64,000 nucleotides of DNA from contig JBKHBN010000006.1 in assembly GCA_046542355.1 (NCBI GenBank), forward strand, positions 1 to 64,000, read 5' to 3'. The translations under genes and the position numbers were made by a program. The notes under the pieces are model-generated. The model made no database searches, was not told the origin of the DNA, and saw only the letters and a program-made list of their open reading frames with translations. Positions 52,863 through 60,830 of the stretch are shown here, in pieces. This DNA is from UBA1672 sp046542355. GTDB lineage: Bacteria > Pseudomonadota > Alphaproteobacteria > Micavibrionales > Micavibrionaceae. Numbering within the stretch: the stretch's first letter is position 1; every line of letters starts with the position of its first letter.

Positions 52863-53974
52863 CAGGCAAAGCATCAGTTGATGATAGGGGAAAAGTGGCA
52901 GTTGTGCTTTTTAATCTGGGCGGGCCCGATTGCAAGGAAGCGATCAGGCCTTTTTTGTTTAACTTTTTTACCGATGCGAATATTATTCGTCTGCCGTTTT
53001 TTCTGCGCTATATTCTGGCCAGATTTATTGCTTACAGGCGCTCAAAAAGGGAAGCCGGTGAGTCTTACGGATATTTGGGCAACAAGTCTCCTTTAGTGGA
53101 TAATTCACGGCAGCAGGCTCGTTTGCTTGAGGATGTGCTCAATCAGGAGCAGGACAAGGATCGGGGGATTTATAAATGCTTTATTTGTATGCGTTACTGG
53201 CACCCGATGGCGCCGCAAGTGGTGCGTGAAGTGCGGGACTGGGGCGCGCAGCGCATTGTACTTTTGCCGCTTTATCCGCAATATTCAACGACAACGACAT
53301 ATTCTTCGCTGGGGCAGTGGGAAAAAGCCGCGCTGGAAGCAGGAATGAAGGATATGCCAACTTTTATGACATGTTGTTATCCGGAAAATGATGGATTTAT
53401 AAAAGCCTCCACAGATCACATTATGGCATGCTATGAACAGGCGCTGACTGATGGGTATAAAAAAATACGGGTTTTGTTTTCGGCGCATGGTTTGCCAGAG
53501 CGTATTATATATCAGGGGGATCCTTATCAATATCAGTGTGAGCGCAGCTCGCGGCGCATTGTCAAAGCCTTGAGTGACAGGCTCGATGAGCAATATGGGG
53601 ATCAGATAAAGGAGCTGGATTGGCAAAATTGCTATCAAAGCCGGGTGGGGCCTATGAAATGGATTGGCCCGCCGGTGCAATATGCACTTGAGAGGGCGGC
53701 TTCCGATGATTGCGCGGTTATTATATATCCGCATGCTTTTACGCAAGAACATGTTGAAACGCTTGTGGAGCTTGATATTGAATATAAAGAGCTGGCCAAA
53801 GCGCTTGGTATAAAGGGGTATTATCGCGCCAGAACCGTGAGTGAGCATCCCGCCTTTATAGGGGGGTTATCGGAGATAGTATTGAGGTCTTTGCAGCGGG
53901 AGGGCGTGCAGGCCGAGAAACAATCTTGCAGCTGCCCGGAGCATTATTCTCGATGCTGCATGCGTGAGGCGTAG
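52859..53974 (+). CDS. hemH: Ferrochelatase, with Cys-rich C-terminus
   Basis: A 371-residue enzyme that inserts iron into protoporphyrin IX. Signatures VVLFNLGGPD at the N-terminus, FSAHGLPERI with the catalytic His (about 205), and PHAFTQEHVETLVELDIEY with His and Glu ligands. The last 20 residues contain five Cys (CSCPEHYSRCC), which suggests the [2Fe-2S] cluster seen in some alphaproteobacterial and animal ferrochelatases. Coupled to hemE by a four-base overlap. Confidence 0.95.
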   Translation: MTGKASVDDRGKVAVVLFNLGGPDCKEAIRPFLFNFFTDANIIRLPFFLRYILARFIAYRRSKREAGESYGYLGNKSPLVDNSRQQARLLEDVLNQEQDKDRGIYKCFICMRYWHPMAPQVVREVRDWGAQRIVLLPLYPQYSTTTTYSSLGQWEKAALEAGMKDMPTFMTCCYPENDGFIKASTDHIMACYEQALTDGYKKIRVLFSAHGLPERIIYQGDPYQYQCERSSRRIVKALSDRLDEQYGDQIKELDWQNCYQSRVGPMKWIGPPVQYALERAASDDCAVIIYPHAFTQEHVETLVELDIEYKELAKALGIKGYYRARTVSEHPAFIGGLSEIVLRSLQREGVQAEKQSCSCPEHYSRCCMREA

Positions 53975-54060
53975 GTGTTTTATAAAAGGTGAAATGATTT
54001 CTTTTCATGTGACTTATTGTTATGTTAAAATGGTGTTAACATTAAGTTTGGAGCATGGTT

Positions 54061-55236
54061 ATGGGTTTAAGTCCGGGTTATATAGCAGCTAAGAATGCGG
54101 CGATACAGTTTGAAACCGAGACGCTTTCAGAATATGGGGGAGCACCGTATCCTGTTCAAAACGCATCGAGCGGCGCATCTCACTGGAGTCAGCTTGTTAC
54201 CGTTAAAGGTGGTTTTGGAGGGCAGGCAGGTCAAGCAATTCAAACTGGATTAAATAATTTATGGAATACCGATGAAGGAAAAGATGTTATTGTATCGGCA
54301 GCACAAAGGTTGGGTAATAAAATAATTATTGATCCAGACCCGAAAAATGGTTCGGCTTTAGCGATAGGTAATCATGTTGTACTTCCTGCACACACTTTTT
54401 CTTTAAGATATAAGGGTGAAGATGGGGCTATGCATGATTTTACTGTAGAGCGTACACTTTTACATGAAATTGCGCATTTTGCTTTTGGAAGAAATGAAGA
54501 ATTAACCGTTGATATTGTAAATGCTGTTATGGAATATCGGTTTGGTGAGGAACCTAGATATAAGTATGGCAAGTTCAATGATGGCTTGAGTGATAATAGG
54601 GGTACACCACATTATGATAGTGCCCAGCCAGCTAGTTCCGGGTATGGCCACCAGCAGCAATATCAAAGTGCTGAACCGCGAAGATCTGTACAAGATTTTA
54701 GATCAGGAAGTAATGAAATAGGTCAATTTGGTCGTTTTAGAATGGAAGGGTTTGATGATTCTACAACGCGCAGGATGGTTGATATTTTAAAAAATCAAAA
54801 TCCAAATTTTGGGCCAGAGGTAACAATTCAGTATACGGGCAATGGAGCTTTTGGGATAAACCCACATCAAAAGCTTATTCAAATTAATCAGCAAATTCTT
54901 GATCGACCAGGAAATCTAGAAAGAAATCTTCCAGGGGCATTAAGGCAACTTGGTTCTCCGCATTCTTCTCTTGATATGGGTGGAGGGGATGAGATTGCGG
55001 CTTTAGACGGGTTTGATGAGGATGCGCCGCAAATTGATGTTCATGAAGAAGGATTGCTGCATTTAAGACAGTTTGATCTGGCCGGAGATTCTCTTTATTC
55101 CGGCGATGTTGGTTTGTTAGAAGAAACACAAGCTTTTTACCCTGCTGTTATTGCAGCGCTTTCTCCTGATATTGTGATGGATAGTCAAGCTCCAGATGTT
55201 ACATTGTCATCAAATCCTGGATTTAGCGGAGTATAG
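54061..55236 (+). CDS. Putative zinc metalloprotease with HExxH motif, unknown family
   Basis: About 391 residues from ATG 54061 (GGAG seven bases upstream; an ATG at 54055 is too close). The motif TLLHEIAHFAFGRNEELTVD (about 140) has HEIAH and a downstream Glu pair that could be the third ligand. No signal peptide or membrane segment. The middle is Ser/Gln/Gly-rich; the end is acidic with hydrophobic patches. It resembles, in motif placement, effector-type metalloproteases and the minus-strand genes at 46.6-50.6 kb. It separates hemH from hemJ, so it is probably an insertion into a conserved haem cluster. Substrate unknown; a type IVB substrate is a possibility only. Confidence 0.6.
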   Translation: MGLSPGYIAAKNAAIQFETETLSEYGGAPYPVQNASSGASHWSQLVTVKGGFGGQAGQAIQTGLNNLWNTDEGKDVIVSAAQRLGNKIIIDPDPKNGSALAIGNHVVLPAHTFSLRYKGEDGAMHDFTVERTLLHEIAHFAFGRNEELTVDIVNAVMEYRFGEEPRYKYGKFNDGLSDNRGTPHYDSAQPASSGYGHQQQYQSAEPRRSVQDFRSGSNEIGQFGRFRMEGFDDSTTRRMVDILKNQNPNFGPEVTIQYTGNGAFGINPHQKLIQINQQILDRPGNLERNLPGALRQLGSPHSSLDMGGGDEIAALDGFDEDAPQIDVHEEGLLHLRQFDLAGDSLYSGDVGLLEETQAFYPAVIAALSPDIVMDSQAPDVTLSSNPGFSGV

Positions 55237-55379
55237 GAGTATATTTTCTATAAATTTGCTGTTTGCCCAGTTGTAAGCGCATGGTGTTTCATGTGCTTTT
55301 CTTCGTATGACAAAATGAATAAAAAATGCTATAAGATCGTTGATTTCTTTTCAGATTAAAATTTTCAGGATGATAACCA

Positions 55380-55829
55380 GTGATTGAATTTTTGAATGAA
55401 TATTATAACTGGTGGCTGGCCATGCATATTCTGTCTTTCGTTTCATGGATGGCGGGCCTCCTTTATTTGCCGCGATTATTCGTTTATCATGCTTATTCCA
55501 AGCCCGGCTCAGATCAAAGTGAAACATTTAAAATCATGGAGCGCAGACTTTATAAATATATAATGCATCCGGCGATGGTTGCTTCGTGGGTGTTTGGTTT
55601 GATTATGCTGTATGCACGCTGGGAGCTTTTGATTTTTACTGGCTGGATGCAGGTAAAGCTTGTGTGTGTGGTGATTATGACGCTTTTTCACTTTTTAATG
55701 ATTAAATATCTGGAAGATTTTGAAGACGATAAAAACGAGAAGTCACATGTGTATTTTCGTGTTCTTAACGAAGTGCCGACTGTGATTATGATTGTTATTG
55801 TTATATGTGCGATTGTTCAGCCTTTTTAG
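55380..55829 (+). CDS. hemJ: HemJ protoporphyrinogen IX oxidase
   Basis: A 149-residue membrane protein from GTG 55380. Conserved His in LAMHILSFVSWMAGLLYLPR, YIMHPAMVASWVFGLIML and KLVCVVIMTLFHFLMIKYL; four membrane helices. HemJ oxidises protoporphyrinogen IX and is typical of alphaproteobacteria between hemE/hemH and rho. Length is typical. Confidence 0.93.
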   Translation: MIEFLNEYYNWWLAMHILSFVSWMAGLLYLPRLFVYHAYSKPGSDQSETFKIMERRLYKYIMHPAMVASWVFGLIMLYARWELLIFTGWMQVKLVCVVIMTLFHFLMIKYLEDFEDDKNEKSHVYFRVLNEVPTVIMIVIVICAIVQPF

Positions 55830-56073
55830 GGGGAATTTATAAGGAAAATTAAATATGTGGATAATCTCTTGACTTTGTTTAAAGGTCTGGTTATAAGGGA
55901 AACATCTTTTAAGAAAATTCCACAAATTATAAGGTGATTTTCGCCGTGAGTGTGCGGCATGGATAAAAGCTTACAAAACATATAATGGTTTTATATCACG
56001 CGCTTTGATCAAAAAAGCGGAGGTCATGGCAGCGTCTTTTTCCAACTAGGTACAATTTAATTACGAGTCTTTC

Positions 56074-57327
56074 ATGAATTTACAGGAATTAAAATCGCGC
56101 TCTCCGGCTGAGCTATTGGCGTTTGCTGAAGAACTTGGGGTAGAAAATTGCATTACAATGCGCAAGCAAGACATGATGTTTGCAATATTAAAGCAACTGG
56201 CCAGTCAAAATGTTCCAATTTCCGGTACGGGTGTCTTAGAGGTTTTGCAAGACGGGTTTGGTTTTTTGCGTTCTCCTGAAGAAAATTATCTACCCGGGCC
56301 GGATGATATATATGTTTCTCCCTCACAAGTGCGGCGCTTTGGTTTAAGGACGGGTGATATTGTTGAGGGAGAAATTCGCGCTCCCAAGGATTCAGAGCGA
56401 TATTTTGCATTATTGCGGGTGGGCTCGATTAGTAATGAATCTCCTGACAGGCTTCGACACCGCATTAATTTTGATAATCTCACTCCTCTTTATCCCGATC
56501 GTAAAATTAATCTGGAACTCGATGATCCCACGAAAAACGGTAATGTCCAGCGCGTTATTGAGTTAACGGCGCCAATTGGTTTTGGGCAGCGGGCTTTGAT
56601 TGTGGCGCCGCCGCGTACGGGTAAAACGGTAATGCTTCAAAATATTGCTACCTCGATAGCGGCCAATCATCCGGAAGCTTATCTGATTGTTCTTTTGATT
56701 GATGAGCGTCCTGAAGAGGTAACGGATATGGCGCGCTCTGTGCGCGGTGAAGTGGTATCCTCAACTTTTGATGAGCCAGCCTCGCGCCATGTTCAGGTGG
56801 CTGAGATGGTTATGGAAAAAGCAAAGCGCCTCGTGGAACATAAGCGTGATGTTGTGATCTTGCTTGATTCTATAACACGTCTTGCGCGGGCATATAACAC
56901 GGTTGTGCCCTCTTCTGGTAAGGTTCTGACGGGTGGAGTCGATGCAAATGCGTTACAGCGCCCCAAGCGCTTCTTTGGGGCTGCGCGGAATATTGAGCAG
57001 GGCGGGTCTTTAACGATTGTTGCTACGGCCTTGATTGATACCGGATCGCGCATGGATGAGGTTATCTTTGAAGAATTTAAGGGGACCGGTAATTCCGAGA
57101 TTGTTCTGGATCGCAAGCTTGCCGATAAGCGGGTCTTCCCGGCGATTGATATTCAAAAATCCGGCACGCGGAAAGAAGAGCTTCTTGTTGGTCAGGACTT
57201 GCAGAAAATGTGGGTCTTGCGCCGTATATTGAATCCTATGGGCACGGTTGATGCGATTGAGTTTTTGCTTGGCAAGCTTAAGAGTACCAAAAATAATGAT
57301 GATTTCTTCCGCTCTATGAATCAATAG
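56074..57327 (+). CDS. rho: Transcription termination factor Rho
   Basis: A 417-residue RNA-dependent ATPase. N-terminal Rho_N helices, RNA-binding cold-shock-like part (GVLEVLQDGFGFLRSPEENY), Walker A APPRTGKTVMLQ (about 180), Walker B DVVILLDSITRLARAYN, Q-loop GKVLTGGVDANAL, and RKEELLVGQDLQKMWVLRR at the end. Standard length. About 245 bp of untranslated AT-rich sequence precede it, which may hold the usual autoregulatory leader; nothing specific is seen there. Confidence 0.97.
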   Translation: MNLQELKSRSPAELLAFAEELGVENCITMRKQDMMFAILKQLASQNVPISGTGVLEVLQDGFGFLRSPEENYLPGPDDIYVSPSQVRRFGLRTGDIVEGEIRAPKDSERYFALLRVGSISNESPDRLRHRINFDNLTPLYPDRKINLELDDPTKNGNVQRVIELTAPIGFGQRALIVAPPRTGKTVMLQNIATSIAANHPEAYLIVLLIDERPEEVTDMARSVRGEVVSSTFDEPASRHVQVAEMVMEKAKRLVEHKRDVVILLDSITRLARAYNTVVPSSGKVLTGGVDANALQRPKRFFGAARNIEQGGSLTIVATALIDTGSRMDEVIFEEFKGTGNSEIVLDRKLADKRVFPAIDIQKSGTRKEELLVGQDLQKMWVLRRILNPMGTVDAIEFLLGKLKSTKNNDDFFRSMNQ

Positions 57328-57350
57328 TTTTTTAGTTATATATCAGCGTT

Positions 57351-57518
57351 TTAGATAGTGTCGTCACATGTTATGTCTATTCTGCGCGAGCAAATTTTTG
57401 TATCTAAGCCTTCAAACCGCTTGCCATTAGCTACGGCTAGTCCCTGCACGGTTTTCAGGCTTATCTCCTAAAAATTTTCTCGCGCAGAATAGACATAACA
57501 TGTGACGACACTATCTAA
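57351..57518. mobile_element. 168-bp palindromic MITE
   Basis: Perfect 40-bp inverted repeats, TTAGATAGTGTCGTCACATG... at 57351-57390 and its complement at 57479-57518. The inner sequence also pairs over much of its length (AAGCCTTCAAACCG against AAGCCTGAAAACCG), leaving a loop of about 30 bases around 57420-57450. It carries no gene. The same ends occur as single fragments at 11082, 21812 and 46618. Being just downstream of rho, it can also form an RNA hairpin. Confidence 0.88.
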
Positions 57519-57575
57519 TAAATTTTTGCAATTTTTTTTCCCTTTAGGATAAATGGCTCATTGTTTTATAAAATT

Positions 57576-57821
57576 ATGAAGTATTTGGTGATGGGCAGAA
57601 AATATTTAGCAAGATTTTACAGGGATCATTTTTTAGATGTTTATTTTACGCGTAAAGGACGTGGATCAGACAGACCGCGAGAATTGACTAAAGTAATGGG
57701 TGAGGTTGCTGATGGATATTTTGTGGACTATGATGATCCAAATTTATGTCCGCCGCAAGATGAGCCTGTTCCGGCAGAAGAACGACCTTTTTTCCCTGAT
57801 TATTATGTGTGTGGAGAATGA
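57576..57821 (+). CDS. Small unknown protein
   Basis: An 81-residue frame from ATG 57576 (or 86 from TTG 57561), without a visible ribosome site. Basic N-terminus (RKYLARFYRDHF), acidic Pro-rich C-terminus (CPPQDEPVPAEERPFFPD). No signal peptide or membrane segment. Not recognised; it lies right after the MITE. Confidence 0.4.
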   Translation: MKYLVMGRKYLARFYRDHFLDVYFTRKGRGSDRPRELTKVMGEVADGYFVDYDDPNLCPPQDEPVPAEERPFFPDYYVCGE

Positions 57822-58048
57822 GTGACGAAGTTTAAGCCGATGATGTGTATGCGCATTATTTGGATTAGGACATCGTCATTAGATTGAATTCCTATTAAAC
57901 TTATTTAGAATTTTATGCAAAAGCATCAAAAAAACGCAATAAAATCAAAACGATAGTATTTGCCATATTGCTAACTCTATGACTATAATAGAAGTATAAG
58001 ACGTGCGAAAAGCACATATGACAGTCGTTAGCAATTTTGGTGAGAAAA

Positions 58049-58642
58049 ATGGGACTATATTTTTGTAAGTGTTGTTGTTTTGAATTTACTTTGCCTTGCT
58101 GGCTCCGTTTGGGAAATTACGGACGCTTGGCTTTGTTGGCTTTGCTTGTTCTGGTTTTTTCATTTAGCACAGCGCGTTCTTATGTAAGTTATAACGCGCT
58201 GGATGATTCCGTGTTTGATAGCGTTTCACGTGAAACGTATTACTCCTTTAGTAAAATTATTTACATGACTGATGTTCTTGATTCTGTCGATGAGGTTAAA
58301 ATTTCAGCGTATAATGTTAAGTCTTCCTCTGATGCGGGCATTGCGTGTCCATCCTTGCTCAACTCTCAGAATGCACATTCTCAGAAAGCTCCCGCAATCA
58401 GAACCCAACGCCCGGTTGGGAAAGTTGCTGCACTTGGTATGTTATTGGGAGCGCGTTTTGCTCTGGCGCCTCCTGAGCAGCATAATCGTGACCGCGTTGA
58501 TGATTCTGACATCCTGCCCGGATGTCAGGTTATTACCGCCCTTGATGGAGAAAAGCCTGCGCGATCAGCAAAAGCGATTTTAAAATATCGTGACTGTGTG
58601 AAGGCGCAAGCGCTTAATCAGGTGGTGGCATCGGCGCGCTAA
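58049..58642 (+). CDS. Unknown membrane-anchored protein carrying a parS-like site
   Basis: About 197 residues from ATG 58049 (GGTGAG upstream). Cys-rich N-terminus (FCKCCCFEF), a hydrophobic helix (about 25-43, LALLALLVLVFSFSTA), then a soluble domain with three further Cys (IACPSLL, LPGCQVI, YRDCVKA). Not recognised. The DNA encoding V-S-R-E-T near residue 60 is a parS-like palindrome. Followed by a strong terminator. Confidence 0.5.
   Translation: MGLYFCKCCCFEFTLPCWLRLGNYGRLALLALLVLVFSFSTARSYVSYNALDDSVFDSVSRETYYSFSKIIYMTDVLDSVDEVKISAYNVKSSSDAGIACPSLLNSQNAHSQKAPAIRTQRPVGKVAALGMLLGARFALAPPEQHNRDRVDDSDILPGCQVITALDGEKPARSAKAILKYRDCVKAQALNQVVASAR
58223..58236. promoter_or_regulatory. parS: parS-like ParB-binding site 1
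   Basis: GTTTCACGTGAAAC, a perfect 14-bp palindrome equal to the core of the bacterial parS consensus TGTTTCACGTGAAACA; the outer bases here are C and G. It lies inside a coding region. Confidence 0.8.
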
Positions 58643-58676
58643 GGCCAGTGCTGCAGATTATTTGTCCCTTGTTGCA

Positions 58677-58718
58677 GGTCGCTTTCGTTGCTTTTATAGC
58701 GCGAAGGCGGCCTTTTTT
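58677..58718 (+). terminator. Intrinsic terminator
   Basis: GGTCGCTTTCG at 58677-58687 pairs with CGAAGGCGGCC at 58702-58712 (11 bp with two G-U pairs), followed by six T. It ends the transcript of the 58049 gene and separates it from the convergent gene. Confidence 0.75.
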
Positions 58719-58729
58719 CTTGTGATTTT

Positions 58730-60430
58730 TTAAAACAGACCTGCGTACCATTGAGGCGCGGTGCTGCCAAGGTGGCGGCTCGTTTCAAGCATGATCAGGA
58801 AGATTGTGCAGGCTGATAATATATTCCAATAAAGTGTTTTTCCAAGTTTGGGTGGCGCTGTTTTTAACTTGTTTGATAGTATTGTATCCATTGTTTTTTG
58901 GAGTGTTTTTTGTGCTATGCCTTGAATACCAAGCATTCCGATATAAATCGCTGCGCCTAGAATCGTAATGTCTGCGAGAATATGAATGGCTGAGTTGGGT
59001 ATATTGCTCATTATTGCGCTGCGTAAGGGTGAAAGAAGATAAATGGCAAATATAATGGCATAGAGAGTGCTTACAAGCGCCAATCCTATGGCTCTGGGTT
59101 TTTGGGTTGTGTTTTTTAGGGCGCGGTCGCTTCGGGAAATGATGGTTTTTATGGCATCGTTTGAAAGACCGTAGGGGTTTGCTTTTTTAAGTTTCCTTTG
59201 TGCTTTTTGCAACGAGAGTGTTGCTGTGGCTGTAATGCCTTCTTTTAATGTTCTGTACTCGCTGGCGGCCAAGAGGTTTTGGTTTACATCTCCTTGTGCA
59301 TTTGCGGCAAGCTCCAGTTTTTCTATGCCGTCTTTGATTAAATCATCAAGAAATGGCGGAACCTGCCGTGGTAATGCCTTTTTTCCAAATAACAGGGTCT
59401 GGTATTGTTTTTCATTAATGGTGAATTGAAGCATGCCGTAGGGCAAGGTGACATTAAATAAAACAGGGATACAAATATTTCCATTATGCGCAATTTCCTG
59501 GCCTGTGCTGCCGTGATGTTGCGTTTGTTGTTCTTTCCATTGCTTGATGCTGCCGGGGTCTGTGTTGATGTTCAGGTCGATGTGTTCAATGATGGTTGCG
59601 CCCTGCCCCTCAAAAACAGATGCAACATTCTCAGGCATTTTGTTTTTAGGGTATATAAATGATGTTTGAATTTCTACTTCTTGCGTAAAGACAAGACTAC
59701 TCCAGGCTGTGCCTTTACAGTTTGTGCACTGGACTGTGCCGCGGCCTGCGCAAGCTGTGCACTGTATAAAGCCAGTATTATTACATATTACGCACTCTGT
59801 TAATCCTCTGCCATTACATGTCGGGCATTGTATTTTGTTGCTAGCGTCGCCTGGCGCCGGTATCATGCGTGCTCCATTACATTGTGTGCATTGTATTTCG
59901 GTTGAGCCGTGACACCGATTACAGGTCACACGTTTATTGCCGTTACATGGCAGGCATATTGTTTCCCCTTTGGCTTTGCAGGTTGGGCAGGGTTGGAATG
60001 TGACGAATTGCTTGGTGAGTTCGGGTAAGGGAATGATAATATTGTCTGCCTGTTTTCCGAAGCATTTGTCTTCGCGTTTTATTGCGTGTTCAAGAATGTT
60101 TTGCTCCAGATTTTGATTGTTTGCAATAGATTGATATGCGCGTTTCATTTCCGAGGCGGCGCTTTGTTCACTGTCAACGCTGGTGGCTTTTTCGTAGCGC
60201 CCTGGTAGTGTTTTACTGCTTTGCTTGGCATTGAGTATGAGAAGGTTTTGAGCAGAAAAGCGTAGCGTTTTACCTTCAAATGCGTCGAGTGTAATGTTGT
60301 CATGATTATAGTTATTGCCTTTTACCAGTTTTTTTATGATGTCAAAGGCTTTGTCTTTGTAGTTTTGATCAATGTCCAGTTCTTCGATGGAATTGCTATC
60401 TTTCAGCGGCTTTTGTGTTTCGTTTGTCAC
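58730..60430 (-). CDS. Membrane protein with DnaJ-type zinc repeats
   Basis: About 566 residues from GTG 60430 (GAGG nine bases upstream; a TTG at 60445 is the alternative). The N-terminal 145 residues are soluble and polar. Eight CxxC motifs follow at about 150-245 (CPTCKAKG, CNRCHGST, CTQCNGAR, CPTCNGRG, CTACAGRG and others), the CxxCxGxG zinc-finger type of DnaJ but twice the usual four. A beta-rich middle and three C-terminal membrane helices (about 455-475, 488-508, 540-556) follow. There is no J domain. Probably a membrane-bound protein-binding or redox factor; no known family fits over the full length. Confidence 0.7.
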   Translation of the reverse strand: MTNETQKPLKDSNSIEELDIDQNYKDKAFDIIKKLVKGNNYNHDNITLDAFEGKTLRFSAQNLLILNAKQSSKTLPGRYEKATSVDSEQSAASEMKRAYQSIANNQNLEQNILEHAIKREDKCFGKQADNIIIPLPELTKQFVTFQPCPTCKAKGETICLPCNGNKRVTCNRCHGSTEIQCTQCNGARMIPAPGDASNKIQCPTCNGRGLTECVICNNTGFIQCTACAGRGTVQCTNCKGTAWSSLVFTQEVEIQTSFIYPKNKMPENVASVFEGQGATIIEHIDLNINTDPGSIKQWKEQQTQHHGSTGQEIAHNGNICIPVLFNVTLPYGMLQFTINEKQYQTLLFGKKALPRQVPPFLDDLIKDGIEKLELAANAQGDVNQNLLAASEYRTLKEGITATATLSLQKAQRKLKKANPYGLSNDAIKTIISRSDRALKNTTQKPRAIGLALVSTLYAIIFAIYLLSPLRSAIMSNIPNSAIHILADITILGAAIYIGMLGIQGIAQKTLQKTMDTILSNKLKTAPPKLGKTLYWNILSACTIFLIMLETSRHLGSTAPQWYAGLF

Positions 60431-60560
60431 TGGTCTATTCCTCAAATAATGTATAATGGTAAGGTTTTAAACGGAGCGTTTAAAATAGGGTGTTTTGCTC
60501 TTACGCGAAGAGTGTTAAACTCTAGCTCGTTAAGTTTACAAAATCTAAGGATAAGAAACA

Positions 60561-60815
60561 ATGAAATTTAATTTTGATATTGAATGTACACCTGAAGAAG
60601 CGCGCACTTTCTTTGGTTTGCCAGAAGTCGCCCCCATGCAAGAGCGCATGATGCAAGAACTAGAAAGTCGTTTACAGGATAATATCCGCAACTTATCGCC
60701 TGAGGAGATGGTCAAAACCTGGATGCCAGCGACTATGCAAGGCTGGAGTGAGATGCAGAAAATGTTTTGGGGGCAGATGGGCATGTCTGATAGTTCCGGT
60801 AAAAGCAAAAAGTAA
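60561..60815 (+). CDS. DUF6489-like small protein
   Basis: An 84-residue acidic, Met-rich protein: FDIECTPEEARTFFGLPEV at the N-terminus, then a helix LSPEEMVKTWMPATMQGWSE. This pattern is common in alphaproteobacteria (I recall it as DUF6489) and its neighbour is often a tRNA-modification or PHB-related gene. No signal peptide. Function unknown. mnmE follows after 15 bp. Confidence 0.75.
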   Translation: MKFNFDIECTPEEARTFFGLPEVAPMQERMMQELESRLQDNIRNLSPEEMVKTWMPATMQGWSEMQKMFWGQMGMSDSSGKSKK

Positions 60816-60830
60816 TCCAGTAGTCATAAA

